Shown piece by piece: positions 53,760 to 63,113 of a stretch of DNA of 64,000 nt (positions within the stretch are counted from its first letter, which is position 1; every line of letters begins with the position of its first letter). The stretch covers positions 1 to 64,000 of the forward strand of contig NZ_JAMXQV010000001.1 in NCBI RefSeq assembly GCF_024703995.1. Reading direction: 5' to 3'. The translations under genes and the position numbers were made by a program. Origin of the DNA: Amycolatopsis iheyensis (GTDB lineage Bacteria > Actinomycetota > Actinomycetes > Mycobacteriales > Pseudonocardiaceae). The notes beneath the pieces are model-generated. The model did not search any database. It was not told where the DNA came from and saw nothing but the letters and a program-made list of their open reading frames with translations.

Positions 53760-54088
53760 GGCGCCACCACCAGCCGCCCGCGGAAGCCCGTGCTGCGCGT
53801 GTTCTCCGCCGCCATGCGCAGGCGGCCGGCCAGATCGGACGTCGCGTCGCCGAGGACTCGGGCGTCCGCCTCGCGGGCCGCCAGGGCCGACGACCAGCGC
53901 GCCGCCAGCTCGCGGGCCTGCGCCGAGATGCCGAACGGCGTCGAGTCGACCCGGGCCTCCGCGAACCGGCCGGCCGCCTTGTCGCCGGCCGCCGTGGCCT
54001 GGTCCAGCAGGTCGGCCGCGGCGCGGAGCCGGTCCGGCTTGCGGACGGCCTGGCTGTCACTGATCCGCGAGCCTCTGCCTTCCGGCAT
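53756..54088 (-). CDS. WXG100-like small protein
   Basis: 110 residues from ATG 54088 (GGAGG five nt upstream), two long helices joined by a turn (RELAARWSSALAAREADARVL). Coupled to the 190-residue protein by overlap; likely heterodimer in the ESAT-6/EspC manner. Confidence 0.6.
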   Translation of the reverse strand: MPEGRGSRISDSQAVRKPDRLRAAADLLDQATAAGDKAAGRFAEARVDSTPFGISAQARELAARWSSALAAREADARVLGDATSDLAGRLRMAAENTRSTGFRGRLVVAP

Positions 54089-54410
54089 GGGGACCTCCGT
54101 CGTCCAAGGGCGCTCACCCGATCGTGGAAGATCTTGCCTCATGCGCTCCCGCCGCCCGCACCGTGGTGACCTGCGGCGTTGAGTTGTTCCACCAAGTGGA
54201 CGTCTTGACCGCGAGTCGGGAAGACGGCGACCATGAACACATGCCCGCCACCTCGGAAAGCACGCCTGTCCGGTGGCTCGGCCGCGCCTCCAAGCGGTCG
54301 GTCGGTGAAGGCACCGTGGAGCTCCTGCTGCGCCGCGGCCGCCTGGGTTCGCCCCCTGCCTGACGCGAACCCGCCGTCCGAATCGTCCCGAAAACCCTTG
54401 GAGCACAACC
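54089..54410 (+). other. 322-nt gap upstream of tauD-like gene
   Basis: No convincing gene. A 13-codon frame at 54140 (MRSRRPHRGDLRR) faintly resembles the actinobacterial RxHxDLxR leader peptides of sulfur genes but lacks the Cys residues. A CAAGTGGACGTCTTGACC segment at about 54193 was considered as a promoter and is weak. Confidence 0.3.
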
Positions 54411-55328
54411 ATGTCCGTAGACCTGCCTGCCCGGATTCCGCTGCGCGAGGCCGTCGCGCCCGCCGATGGCCTCATCGAAGGCCCGCGCGTCCTGCGGGAT
54501 CCGCGGGGCACGTACGAACTCTTCCGGCTTCGTCCGCTCGGCCGGGTGATCGGCGCCGAGATCGACGGCGTCGACCTCCGCGAACCGCTCACGCCCGAAC
54601 TGCGCGAGGAGCTCAACCACGCCCTGCTCGAGTGGAAGGTGCTCTTCTTCCGCGACCAGGACATCACGTCGGCGCAGCAGCGCGCGTTCGCCGCACACTG
54701 GGGTGAGCTGGAGACCAACCCGTTCATCCCGAAGGGCGACGACGACGCTGTCACGCGCTTCGAGCGCACCGCCGCCATGCCCGGCTACGAGAACATCTGG
54801 CACGTCGACGTCACCTGGCGGCCCAGCCCGGCCCTCGGCTCGGTGCTTCGGCTGATCGAGGTGCCGCCCGTCGGCGGCGACACGATGTGGGCGGACATGG
54901 CCGCCGCCTACGACAACCTGCCCGAAGACGTCCGCGCCCGCATCGACGGACTCACCGCGGTGCACGACTACCTCCCCGGATTCGACCGGTTCTCCGACCC
55001 GGCGCTCCTCGCGCAGTGGCAGGACCAGTTCCCGCCGGTCGAGCACCCGGTGGTCCGGACGCACCCCGAGACCGGGCGGCGCACCCTGTTCGTCAACCAG
55101 GCGTTCACCACGCACATCGTCGGCATGGACCGCGACGAGAGCGACCGGCTGCTGCGGTACCTCTTCCTGCAGGCCCACACGCCGGAGTTCCAGGTCCGGT
55201 TCAGCTGGCGGCCGAACTCGGTGGCGTTCTGGGACAACCGCGCCACGCAGCACTACGCGGTCAACGACTACCACCCGCACGTCCGGATCGCGGAGCGCGT
55301 CGCCATCGCGGGCGACCGGCCGTTCTGA
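54411..55328 (+). CDS. TauD/TfdA-family dioxygenase
   Basis: 305 residues, jelly-roll Fe(II)/2-oxoglutarate enzyme. Iron ligands lie in NIWHVDVTW (H-x-D) and the distal His in ATQHYAVNDY; the 2-oxoglutarate arginine follows (RIAERVAIAGDRP). Family members oxidise taurine, alkyl sulfonates or aryloxyacids; sulfonate use is likely but unproved. ATG 54411 preceded by GGAGCACAACC. Confidence 0.9.
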   Translation: MSVDLPARIPLREAVAPADGLIEGPRVLRDPRGTYELFRLRPLGRVIGAEIDGVDLREPLTPELREELNHALLEWKVLFFRDQDITSAQQRAFAAHWGELETNPFIPKGDDDAVTRFERTAAMPGYENIWHVDVTWRPSPALGSVLRLIEVPPVGGDTMWADMAAAYDNLPEDVRARIDGLTAVHDYLPGFDRFSDPALLAQWQDQFPPVEHPVVRTHPETGRRTLFVNQAFTTHIVGMDRDESDRLLRYLFLQAHTPEFQVRFSWRPNSVAFWDNRATQHYAVNDYHPHVRIAERVAIAGDRPF

Positions 55329-55345
55329 CCCTTAGCCTGGGGGGC

Positions 55346-55792
55346 ATGACCGATGAACCCCAGGCAGTGGTGACCGGTTTCCTCAAGGCCCTCGAAGACC
55401 TCGACGTGGACCGCGCGCTGACGTTCGCGGCGAGCGACATCGTGTACCAGAACGTGCCGTTGCCGCCCGCCCGCGGCGTCGCGGCGGTCGAGAAACAACT
55501 GCGCTTCATGGCCAAGTACGGCTCCGGCTTCGAAGCGCGGACGCACCACATCGCCGCGGACGGCAACGTCGTGCTCACCGAACGCACGGACGTGCTGCGC
55601 CGCGGCGCGTGGGAAGCGGAGTTCTGGGTGTGCGGAACGTTCGAAGTGGAGGCCGGCCGGATCGTGCTCTGGCGCGACTACTTCGACTGGACGACGTTCC
55701 TGGCCGCGAGCGCGAAGGGCGCCGGGCGGGTCGCCTTGGCCGGCGCGCGCACGCTCCTCGGCCGCTACAAGGGAAGGCAGCCGGTCCGCTAG
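55346..55792 (+). CDS. Limonene-epoxide-hydrolase-like (NTF2 fold) protein
   Basis: 148 residues. The catalytic D-R-D trio of epoxide hydrolases of this class is arguable (TERTDVL and WRDYFD). It starts 17 nt after the dioxygenase. Possibly hydrolyses a small epoxide. 4-nt convergent overlap with a tiny membrane gene. Confidence 0.8.
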   Translation: MTDEPQAVVTGFLKALEDLDVDRALTFAASDIVYQNVPLPPARGVAAVEKQLRFMAKYGSGFEARTHHIAADGNVVLTERTDVLRRGAWEAEFWVCGTFEVEAGRIVLWRDYFDWTTFLAASAKGAGRVALAGARTLLGRYKGRQPVR

Positions 55793-55890
55793 ACGCGGTG
55801 CTCGCCGCGGTCGTGGTCCCGAAGGTCCACGACCGCGGCTATCCCCAGCACCAGCACGAACACGCAGCTGAGAACAATCAACCCCCACAT
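55789..55890 (-). CDS. 33-residue single-span membrane peptide
   Basis: MWGLIVLSCVFVLVLGIAAV then a charged tail; GGGAG seven nt before the ATG at 55890. A credible small gene overlapping its convergent neighbour by 4 nt. Function unknown. Confidence 0.65.
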   Translation of the reverse strand: MWGLIVLSCVFVLVLGIAAVVDLRDHDRGEHRV

Positions 55891-56082
55891 GATCGTTCTC
55901 CCTCCCCCACGTGACGTGCTGGTTGAGCTGTCGGGGAGTGGTCTGTGCCACTTTTCCGGCGGCTCACGCAGACCGTACCTCCGCTTCACGCGGGTTGTTC
56001 CCGGTCTTAGGGAGCATTTAAGGCAGATGCGCCGGATGGGTGACAGGCGCACCGCGTGCGGTGACGAACCGCGCGCATTCCG

Positions 56083-57108
56083 TTACGCGCCAACGCCGAG
56101 ACCGCCCACCGAAGCGATTCCATCCCGGACGGACACGCTGGTGGAGCGCAGCGCCGAGATGTCCGCGACGTACCGAAGCACCTTCGTGGCCTCATCGCCG
56201 CTGAGCGGCTCGCAATCGTTCTCGGCGTTGCGCCGCACCGGGATGAGCTCGAGCCGGGGCTCGTCGCCGAACATGCAGCCGGCCAGCAGCCCGTCGAGGT
56301 GCCGGCCGCGCATCGCCGGCCAGTCGAAGACAAGGTTGCCGAGGCTGTAGAGGATCGGCCGGCCGCGGTACACCTCGACCGCCTGGATCGTGTGCGGCCC
56401 GTGCCCGGCGACCAGATCGGCGCCGGCGTCGATCGCGGCGCGCCCGTAGGTGACCTGGTACTCGGCCAGGTCGGGGCCGGGCAGGCCCCAGTGCATCGAG
56501 ACGACGACGTGGTCGTTGCCGGCCTTGGCGCGCTTCACGTCGGCGACCAGTCGCTCGAGGTGCTCGGGCAGCGGCGTCGTGCGGACGAGCGGCGGCCGGC
56601 CCGGGATGTCGGCGACTCTCGGGTCGGGCTGGTAAGCCGTGGTCGCAAACGCTTGCGCGACGCCGGGCGCGGTCACGGTCGCGGCCTGGCCCCACGGCCA
56701 GCAGAGCGAGGTGTAGGCGAGGAAGGCGACCTTCTTCCCGGCCCGTTCGAGCGTCGCGGGTGCGTGCGCGGCGGCGAAGTCGGCGCCGGCCCCGCAGTGC
56801 GCGATCCCCGCCTGGTCGAGCACGGCGAGGCTCGCCATCGCGGCGGCGGGCGGGTAGGTGACGTCGTTGGCGCACGACACGACGTCGATGCCGGCCGCGG
56901 TCAGCGCTTCGACCATCTCCGGCGCGGAATGCCGCCAGTTCGGTTTGTGCGGGATGTCCACCTCACCGGCCGTTCCCGACAGTGGCCCTTCGAGGTTCAC
57001 GAACCGGAGGTCGGCCCCCTGGAGCAGCGGGTTCAACTGCTCGAACGCCTTCGACGGCGTTGTCCGGCCCTGGATGTTGACGTCTCCGCCGAGGACAAGC
57101 GTGATCAC
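56083..57108 (-). CDS. CapA/PgsA-family protein
   Basis: 341 residues from GTG 57108. Metallophosphatase-like motifs: LGGDVNIQ, FVNLEGPLS, SCANDV, SMHWG and GHGPHTIQAV, as in CapA of poly-gamma-glutamate synthesis. No signal peptide is visible, so the protein may act inside the cell or be exported otherwise. Possible substrate: a polyglutamate or phospho-compound. Divergent from the secreted nuclease. Confidence 0.85.
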   Translation of the reverse strand: MITLVLGGDVNIQGRTTPSKAFEQLNPLLQGADLRFVNLEGPLSGTAGEVDIPHKPNWRHSAPEMVEALTAAGIDVVSCANDVTYPPAAAMASLAVLDQAGIAHCGAGADFAAAHAPATLERAGKKVAFLAYTSLCWPWGQAATVTAPGVAQAFATTAYQPDPRVADIPGRPPLVRTTPLPEHLERLVADVKRAKAGNDHVVVSMHWGLPGPDLAEYQVTYGRAAIDAGADLVAGHGPHTIQAVEVYRGRPILYSLGNLVFDWPAMRGRHLDGLLAGCMFGDEPRLELIPVRRNAENDCEPLSGDEATKVLRYVADISALRSTSVSVRDGIASVGGLGVGA

Positions 57109-57234
57109 GAAACCTGCTCTGCCGAAAGAGTGACGACGAAAGTAGTTGTTACGAATCGTTGCATCTTTGTCTTCCTCCTCCTCATCTGTTCGGGGGACTA
57201 TGCCACGACTGTTCAAGCACAAAGGGGACTCAGG

Positions 57235-59703
57235 GTGATCAAGACCCACAGAGCCAAGACCGCGCTGACGGTGGCCGTCGCGTCGGGCCTGGTGCTCGGC
57301 GGAGTGGCCGCCCCGGCCGCGCTCGCCGCACCCAGCGCCGACGCGGTCATCGCCGAGGTCTACGGCGGTGGCGGCAACTCCGGCGCCACGTTGATCAACG
57401 ACTTCGTCGAACTCGCCAACCACGGTACTGCGGCCGCGAGCGTCGACGGCTTCAGCGTCCAGTACCTGCCCGGTTCGCCGAGCGCGGGCAGCACCTGGCA
57501 GGTGACGCAGCTGACCGGCAGCGTCGCGCCGGGCGGGCGTTACCTGGTGGCCGAGGGCAAGGGTTCCGGGGGAACCGTCGCCCTGCCGGCCCCGGACGCG
57601 ACCGGCGCGATCGCGATGTCCGCGACGGCGGGCACGATCGCCCTCGTCTCCGGCACGGCCGCGCTGACCTGCAAGACCGTCGCGGACTGCGCGGCCGACA
57701 CCCGGATCAAGGACCTCGTCGGGTTCGGCACGGCGACCGTGCGCGAGGGCAGCCCGACCGCCGCGCCGTCGAACGCGACGTCCGTCGCGCGCGGTGCGTC
57801 GCTGGCCGACACCGACGACAACGCCGCCGACTTCACCGTGGGCGACCCGACCCCGACGAACACCAAGGGCGAGACGACCGGCGGCGGCACCCCCGGCGAC
57901 CCGGGAACCCCGGCGAAGATCCACGAAATCCAGGGCACCACGCGCCTTTCGCCGTTCAAGGACAAGAAGGTCAGCGACGTCACCGGGGTCGTCACCGCGA
58001 CCCGGACGTTCGGCTCGTCGCGCGGGTTCTGGCTCACCGACCCGAACCCGGACAACGACCCGCGCACCAGCGAGGGCCTGTTCGTGTTCACCGGCTCGAC
58101 CAGCCCGGCCGTCGCGGTCGGCGACGCCGTCACCGCGACCGGCACCGTCCGCGAGTTCTACCCGGACGCGCCGGCGACGTCGAACTACCAGTCGCTGACC
58201 GAGCTCGGCAGTGCGCAGTGGACGGTCGGCTCGCACGGGAACGCGCTGCCGGCGCCGACCGTGCTGAACCCGGACACGGTACCGATCGCCTACGCGCCTT
58301 CGCCGGGCGGGAACATCGAGTCGCTCCCGCTGGAGCCGGCGAAGTACGCGCTGGACTTCTGGGAGTCGCACGAGAGCGAGATCGTCTCGATCAGCGACGC
58401 GCGGGTCGTCGGCCCGTCGAACTCCTTCAACGAGCTGTACGTGACGTCCAAGCCGGACCAGCACAAGTCGGTCCGCGGCGGCAGCGTCTACCTGGGGTAC
58501 GACCAGCTGAACAGCGGCGTCATGAAGGTGTCGTCGCTGATCCCGTTCGACCAGCGGCCGTTCCCGAAGCTCAACGTCGGTGACGTGCTGACCGGCACCA
58601 CGTCGGGCCCGGTCGAGTACAGCAACTTCGGTGGCTACACGCTGTTCGCCAGCGTGCTGGGGACCGAAAAGGACAACGGGCTGGCGGCCGAGACCACACG
58701 CAAGCAGCGCTCCGGCGAGCTCGCGGTCGCGACGTACAACGTCGAGAACCTGGCGCCGGGCGACCCGCAGGCGAAGTACGACCGGCTCGGCGAGGCGATC
58801 GTGACGCACCTGGCGACGCCGGACATCGTGAACCTGGAAGAGATCCAGGACAACACGGGCGCCACCGACGACGGCACGGTCGCGGCGGACCAGACGCTCC
58901 AGAAGTTCACCGACGCGATCGTGGCCAAGGGTGGCCCGCGCTACCAGTGGCGTTCGATCGACCCGGTGAACGACCAGGACGGCGGCCAGCCGGGCGGCAA
59001 CATCCGCGTGGCGTTCCTGTTCAACCCGGCCCGTGTGTCCTTTGTGGATCGTCCGGGTGGGACGTCGACCACCTCGGTGGGTGTCGTTCGCGAGCACGGG
59101 AAGGCCCACCTGACGGCGTCGCCCGGCCGCGTCGACCCGGCGAACGAAGCCTGGGAGGACAGCCGCAAGCCGCTGGCCGGCGAGTTCGTCTTCAAGGGCC
59201 GCACGGTGTTCGTCATCGCCAACCACTTCAACTCCAAGGGCGGCGACCAGCCGACGCACGGCCGCAACCAGCCGCCGGTGCGCAGTTCCGAGGTGCAGCG
59301 GCAGAAGCAGGCGACGGTGCTGCGCGGGTTCGTCGATTCGCTGCTGTCGGCCGACCGCAACGCGAACATCGTCGTGGCGGGCGACCTGAACGACTACCCG
59401 TTCTCGCCCGCGGTCCAGACGCTCACCGCTGGTGGCGCGCTGAAGGACCTGATCGCGTCGGTGCCCGAGGCCGAGCGGTACAGCTACGTGTTCGAGGGCC
59501 AGTCGCAGGTGCTGGACCACATCCTGGCGTCGAAGGCGCCGCGCGGGGTGGACTACGACGTCGTCCACATCAACGCGGAGTTCGCGGACCAGGCCAGTGA
59601 CCACGACCCGCAGGTGATCCGGTTCCGGCCGAGCACCGGCAACGCGATCCTGGACGCGCTCAACGACCTGCTCGACTACCTGGAGCAGCTCCTCGGTCGA
59701 TGA
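57235..59703 (+). CDS. Secreted LTD-exonuclease/endonuclease
   Basis: 822 residues from GTG 57235. Sec signal peptide (1-31), a lamin-tail domain (about 35-150; EVYGGGGNSGATLINDFVEL), an OB-fold (about 230-330) and an endonuclease/exonuclease/phosphatase domain (about 495-800) with catalytic NVENL, LEEIQD, GDLNDYPF (about 715) and SDHDPQ (788). It degrades extracellular DNA, a nutrient or biofilm role. A C-terminal helix ends the protein. Strong terminator follows. Confidence 0.9.
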   Translation: MIKTHRAKTALTVAVASGLVLGGVAAPAALAAPSADAVIAEVYGGGGNSGATLINDFVELANHGTAAASVDGFSVQYLPGSPSAGSTWQVTQLTGSVAPGGRYLVAEGKGSGGTVALPAPDATGAIAMSATAGTIALVSGTAALTCKTVADCAADTRIKDLVGFGTATVREGSPTAAPSNATSVARGASLADTDDNAADFTVGDPTPTNTKGETTGGGTPGDPGTPAKIHEIQGTTRLSPFKDKKVSDVTGVVTATRTFGSSRGFWLTDPNPDNDPRTSEGLFVFTGSTSPAVAVGDAVTATGTVREFYPDAPATSNYQSLTELGSAQWTVGSHGNALPAPTVLNPDTVPIAYAPSPGGNIESLPLEPAKYALDFWESHESEIVSISDARVVGPSNSFNELYVTSKPDQHKSVRGGSVYLGYDQLNSGVMKVSSLIPFDQRPFPKLNVGDVLTGTTSGPVEYSNFGGYTLFASVLGTEKDNGLAAETTRKQRSGELAVATYNVENLAPGDPQAKYDRLGEAIVTHLATPDIVNLEEIQDNTGATDDGTVAADQTLQKFTDAIVAKGGPRYQWRSIDPVNDQDGGQPGGNIRVAFLFNPARVSFVDRPGGTSTTSVGVVREHGKAHLTASPGRVDPANEAWEDSRKPLAGEFVFKGRTVFVIANHFNSKGGDQPTHGRNQPPVRSSEVQRQKQATVLRGFVDSLLSADRNANIVVAGDLNDYPFSPAVQTLTAGGALKDLIASVPEAERYSYVFEGQSQVLDHILASKAPRGVDYDVVHINAEFADQASDHDPQVIRFRPSTGNAILDALNDLLDYLEQLLGR

Positions 59704-59712
59704 GGTTTTCGG

Positions 59713-59751
59713 AAGGCCCCCATCGGGTTCGACCCGATGGGGGCCTTTCTC
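59713..59751 (+). terminator. Terminator of the nuclease gene
   Basis: Perfect 15-bp stem (59713-59727 with 59733-59747), TTCGA loop, followed by TTCT; starts 10 nt after the stop. Confidence 0.92.
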
Positions 59752-59833
59752 GTGCTCGCTCCTTTGGGTGACGATGAAACCGCGGAGGGTAGACGTCCGT
59801 CCTAGGTTGGACGGGACCACAGGGGAGGGTGGC

Positions 59834-60250
59834 GTGGACGGGTACGCGGTGAAGGCCGGCGAGCTGGGCAAGCTCATCGGCGACCTCGACACGGCGGCGG
59901 GCCGGATGGCGGATGCCAACAGGAAGCTCGGCGGCGGTGGGGCGTTCGGGTCTTTGGGGACGGCTGAGCTGGGGAAAGCGGGGGTGGAGTTCGAGGAGGC
60001 CTGGCGGTTCGGGATCGGGCGGCTGGGTGAGGCGGCTTCGGACATCACTGAGCGGCTGAAGGCGGCGAAGGAGAAGTACGAGCGGATCGAGGCCCAGTTC
60101 GCGGGTGAGTTCGGCTCGGCTGTCGGGGGTGGCGGCGCTCCGGGGGCTGATCCCAGGGACGACGGGAAGGTCGGTGGCGGGGTGCCGGGCATCAACTCGC
60201 CGGAGGGCCGCCGCGGCATCGGCGACCTCCTGGACGGAGACGGCCGATGA
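59834..60250 (+). CDS. WXG/EspC-like protein
   Basis: 138 residues from GTG 59834 (GGGGAGGGTGGC upstream); two long helices (YAVKAGELGKLIGDLDTAAG and FEEAWRFGIGRLGEAASDI) and a Gly-rich tail. First gene of an eight-gene overlapping run. Confidence 0.65.
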   Translation: MDGYAVKAGELGKLIGDLDTAAGRMADANRKLGGGGAFGSLGTAELGKAGVEFEEAWRFGIGRLGEAASDITERLKAAKEKYERIEAQFAGEFGSAVGGGGAPGADPRDDGKVGGGVPGINSPEGRRGIGDLLDGDGR

Positions 60251-61449
60251 GCAGCCAGGACTTCCCCGCCCTGGGCTTCGACCCGGCGCCGGGCGACCTC
60301 GACGGCGTCACCGACCTGGCCGGCAAGTACCGCGCGGTGAGCACCGACCTGACCGAGGCCGACGATTCGCTGCGGCAGATCGTCCGGAAGCAGGGCATCT
60401 GGCAGGGCGAGGCCAGTGAGGCTTTCGCTCGGCGCCTGGGCCCGCTGCCGAAGTACCTCGAGGGCGCGGCTCGGTCGATGGGCGAGGCGGCCGATGCCCT
60501 CGAACGGTGGGCGCAGGACCTTGGTGACCTGCAGAAACGTGCGTCGGACCTGGAGGCCCGGGCGGAAGCGGCGGCGCAGGCGGCCGAGCAGGCGCGGGCG
60601 AACCCGGATCTTGCGCTGGCGAATCGGTCGTTCCCGGATCAGCAGTCTCTGCAGATCGCTCAGCGTCTGCTGGACAACGCCGGTCAGCAGCTTCAGGTGG
60701 CCATCGACGGGTGCCAGAACGTCCAGGACGCGGCGAAGCAGCTTCAGCAGGAGCACACGGAGGCGGCCGGGCGGGTCGCGGAGGCGCTTCGGAAGGCGAA
60801 GGAGCTGGCGCCGGACGAGCCGGATCTGCTCGACAAGCTGGGTGACGCGGTCGGCGGTGCACTCGGCGATTTGACGAACACCCTCGCCGATGGGGCGGAC
60901 CAGGCGTGGGACTTCGTCCAGGACCACGCGGAGCTGATCTCGAAGCTGTCCGACGTGATGGGTGACATCGGCAACGGCCTCGGCGTCTTGAGCGATGCAC
61001 TTCCGCCCCCGGTAGGTGAGATCACGAGTGCCGTCGCCACTGGCGTCGGTATCGGCGCACTCGGAGGCCATGCCCTCGCGAAGGCGGCAGGTGCCAACGT
61101 GTCGTCCGAGACGCTGATCTTCGATGTGGCGGGCGCGGCAACTTCGCTGGCCGGGCTCGTTCCCGGGGTGCCGGATACCGCGATCAAGGTCGGCACCTAC
61201 GGATTGCTCGCTGACCAGGCGGTCGGTGAAGTTGCGGGTGGCAAAGACTTCGAAAGCCCCTGGGACGACTTCCAGAACTACTGGGTGCCCAAGGACGGCG
61301 GCCAGGTGGCAGTGGTTGCCGGCACGCTGATCGCCGGGCCTGCGCCGTGGGCTGCGGTGGCGCTGGGCAATGCGACCGAGGCGGGAGCACAGGCCGACAA
61401 CGCGCCCGAGCGGCGGCGTGAGCGTGCGGAAGACGAGGTGTGGAACTGA
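60247..61449 (+). CDS. Large WXG-domain secreted-type protein
   Basis: 400 residues. The N-terminal 110 hold a WXG-like helical hairpin (IWQGEASEAFARRLGPL), a coiled coil follows (about 95-195), and the C-terminal half is hydrophobic and Gly/Ala-rich (VATGVGIGALGGHALAKAAG). It resembles type VII secretion substrates with long tails. No toxin motif recognised. Start overlaps the previous stop by 4 nt. Confidence 0.65.
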   Translation: MSSQDFPALGFDPAPGDLDGVTDLAGKYRAVSTDLTEADDSLRQIVRKQGIWQGEASEAFARRLGPLPKYLEGAARSMGEAADALERWAQDLGDLQKRASDLEARAEAAAQAAEQARANPDLALANRSFPDQQSLQIAQRLLDNAGQQLQVAIDGCQNVQDAAKQLQQEHTEAAGRVAEALRKAKELAPDEPDLLDKLGDAVGGALGDLTNTLADGADQAWDFVQDHAELISKLSDVMGDIGNGLGVLSDALPPPVGEITSAVATGVGIGALGGHALAKAAGANVSSETLIFDVAGAATSLAGLVPGVPDTAIKVGTYGLLADQAVGEVAGGKDFESPWDDFQNYWVPKDGGQVAVVAGTLIAGPAPWAAVALGNATEAGAQADNAPERRRERAEDEVWN

Positions 61450-62024
61450 TGCCTCTCGAAATCGACCTTCCGCCGGGCTTCGCGGGCATGCCGGTGGGCG
61501 CCGACGACAAGATGAACCGCGGCCACGCCTGGACCATCGCCGAGAACGCCGCGACCGGGGCCGGAACTTCCGTCGAGGAGTTCGGCAGCTACCTGATGGC
61601 GCTGGTCCCGGCCATGCAGGCGAACGGCATCCGCGTGTTCGGCAAGTTCGCGGTCGGCCGGCGCAAGGGTGACGTCGCGACCTTGACGCTGGGCGTGGTG
61701 CAGTGGCCGGAGACAGCCCCCGGCAACCGGGACGCCGTGGTGGCGGCGATGGCCGAGCAGTACCGGAGCCGGCACAAGTACGCCGTGGTCCAGCCGGTGC
61801 GGCTGCCGATCGGGCCGGCGATCGTCGCGATCAGCGAGGGCGAGTTCCGCCTGCCCGAGCGGGATGTCCGGACCCAGATCAAGGCCGAGTACCAGATCCC
61901 GCTGCCGGATGGCCGGTCTGTGGTGGTGTTGTCGGTGGTCGCGGAGTCCGAGGATGCCTGGCCCGCCGTCGCCGAGGCGACCGCGAAGGTGGCCTGGAGC
62001 CTCCGCAGCCAGGACGTCTCATGA
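61449..62024 (+). CDS. Uncharacterised soluble protein
   Basis: 191 residues from ATG 61449, TGATG overlap. Predicted alpha/beta, with no signal or membrane helix (FGSYLMALVPAMQANGIRVF, KYAVVQPVRLPIG). Not recognised. Position suggests a cytoplasmic partner, chaperone or immunity protein of the large WXG protein. Confidence 0.5.
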   Translation: MPLEIDLPPGFAGMPVGADDKMNRGHAWTIAENAATGAGTSVEEFGSYLMALVPAMQANGIRVFGKFAVGRRKGDVATLTLGVVQWPETAPGNRDAVVAAMAEQYRSRHKYAVVQPVRLPIGPAIVAISEGEFRLPERDVRTQIKAEYQIPLPDGRSVVVLSVVAESEDAWPAVAEATAKVAWSLRSQDVS

Positions 62025-62317
62025 GCGGCCTGGATGTGCTCGGCATTGCCCTGATCGGTGCGGTGGCTCTCGGCGGCCTGACCTTGACCATCGTCCGCGC
62101 GGCCCGCTCGACGAAGCCGCGTGAGAAGCAGATGGCGGCCTTGGCCGCGCAGCTGGACGGCCGGAACCAGGTGAACGTGCGCATGATCGAAAACGGCCTC
62201 TCCGTGGAAGACCTCGTCTGGGTCGCGCGCAGTCGCGGCTACAGCCTGATCGTCCACCGGTCGTTCAAGTACTACGAGTTCGTCTACACGCCGCACCAAC
62301 CTGGGAGATTGGCATGA
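62021..62317 (+). CDS. Single-span membrane protein, paralogue 1
   Basis: 98 residues: one N-terminal helix, then a short soluble domain with LDGR and a closing RSRGYSLIVHRSFKYYEFVY. One of four tandem relatives. No family recognised. 4-nt overlap with the next gene. Confidence 0.7.
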   Translation: MSGLDVLGIALIGAVALGGLTLTIVRAARSTKPREKQMAALAAQLDGRNQVNVRMIENGLSVEDLVWVARSRGYSLIVHRSFKYYEFVYTPHQPGRLA

Positions 62318-62616
62318 AACCGCTGATCGTCCTGCTCGTGCTGGTGGTGGGGGCCGGTCTGATCGCCGCCGTCGTGGTGATCACGGTGGTCCGGGTCTCG
62401 CGGGGGCAGCGGCCACGCGAACAGCAGATGGCGGAGCTGGCGGCGCGGCTCGACGGGCGAAGCCGGTTCAGCATCCGGATGGCGGAGCTGGGCCTCGGTC
62501 GGCCGGATATCCATTGGGTCGCGCAGAGCCGAGGTTACGTCCTGGTCGAGCACCAGTTCGGGAAGTACTACGAATTCGTCCGCCTGCCGCAGACGCCTGG
62601 GCCGTGGTCGCCATGA
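62314..62616 (+). CDS. Single-span membrane protein, paralogue 2
   Basis: 100 residues, closely similar to paralogue 1 (REQQMAELAARLDGRSRF, QSRGYVLVEHQFGKYYEFVR). Overlaps both neighbours by 4 nt. Confidence 0.7.
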   Translation: MKPLIVLLVLVVGAGLIAAVVVITVVRVSRGQRPREQQMAELAARLDGRSRFSIRMAELGLGRPDIHWVAQSRGYVLVEHQFGKYYEFVRLPQTPGPWSP

Positions 62617-63113
62617 TCGTCGCCGGCTCGAAGGCGCACTTCGACCCCGCCGAAGATGCGGTGCCGATCGCGATCATCGCCGCTGTCGCCCTCATCGGTC
62701 TCGGTGTGTTCCTCTTCGTGCAGAACCGGCGGAGCAAGACCCGGGCAGCGGGAAACCGGCGGCTGGCTCAGCAACTCGACGGCCGGCCACTGGTGTACGT
62801 CCCCTACGCCGACTGCCGGCTGAGTGTGCCCGACGTGCTGAGCGCGGCCCAAGCCCACGGGTACGCCCTGACCCCGAACCCGGCCGCCCTGCGGTACGAG
62901 TTCGCGCTCGGCGCGCCGCAAACAGCGTTCACCGGCAACCCGCGGGCGGCGTACATCGGGCACATGCTCGACGGGAGAGCGACCTACGAACTGCGCATCC
63001 TTTTCGAACCCATGACGCTGCCCGAGCTGATGGTCGTCGCGCACAGCCGCGGGTACACCGTCCAGCCGAGCCGGAAGGTCTACCAATTCATGCGGCACCG
63101 GGGTAGGCCATGA
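62613..63113 (+). CDS. Membrane protein with duplicated domain, paralogue 3
   Basis: 166 residues: one membrane helix and two copies of the LDGR...RGY/HGY...YEF domain (first ends LRYEF, second ends KVYQFMRHRG). Overlaps both neighbours by 4 nt. Confidence 0.7.
   Translation: MIVAGSKAHFDPAEDAVPIAIIAAVALIGLGVFLFVQNRRSKTRAAGNRRLAQQLDGRPLVYVPYADCRLSVPDVLSAAQAHGYALTPNPAALRYEFALGAPQTAFTGNPRAAYIGHMLDGRATYELRILFEPMTLPELMVVAHSRGYTVQPSRKVYQFMRHRGRP

Noticed and set aside
57188..57221. PHO box upstream of the secreted nuclease
   Set aside because: GTTCGGGGGAC and GTTCAAGCACA are 23 nt apart, out of the 11-nt register.
56083..61071. A 1662-codon open frame on the minus strand
   Set aside because: Only its last 341 codons look like protein (CapA); the rest is Arg/Val-rich, antisense to clear plus-strand genes, and has no matching start.
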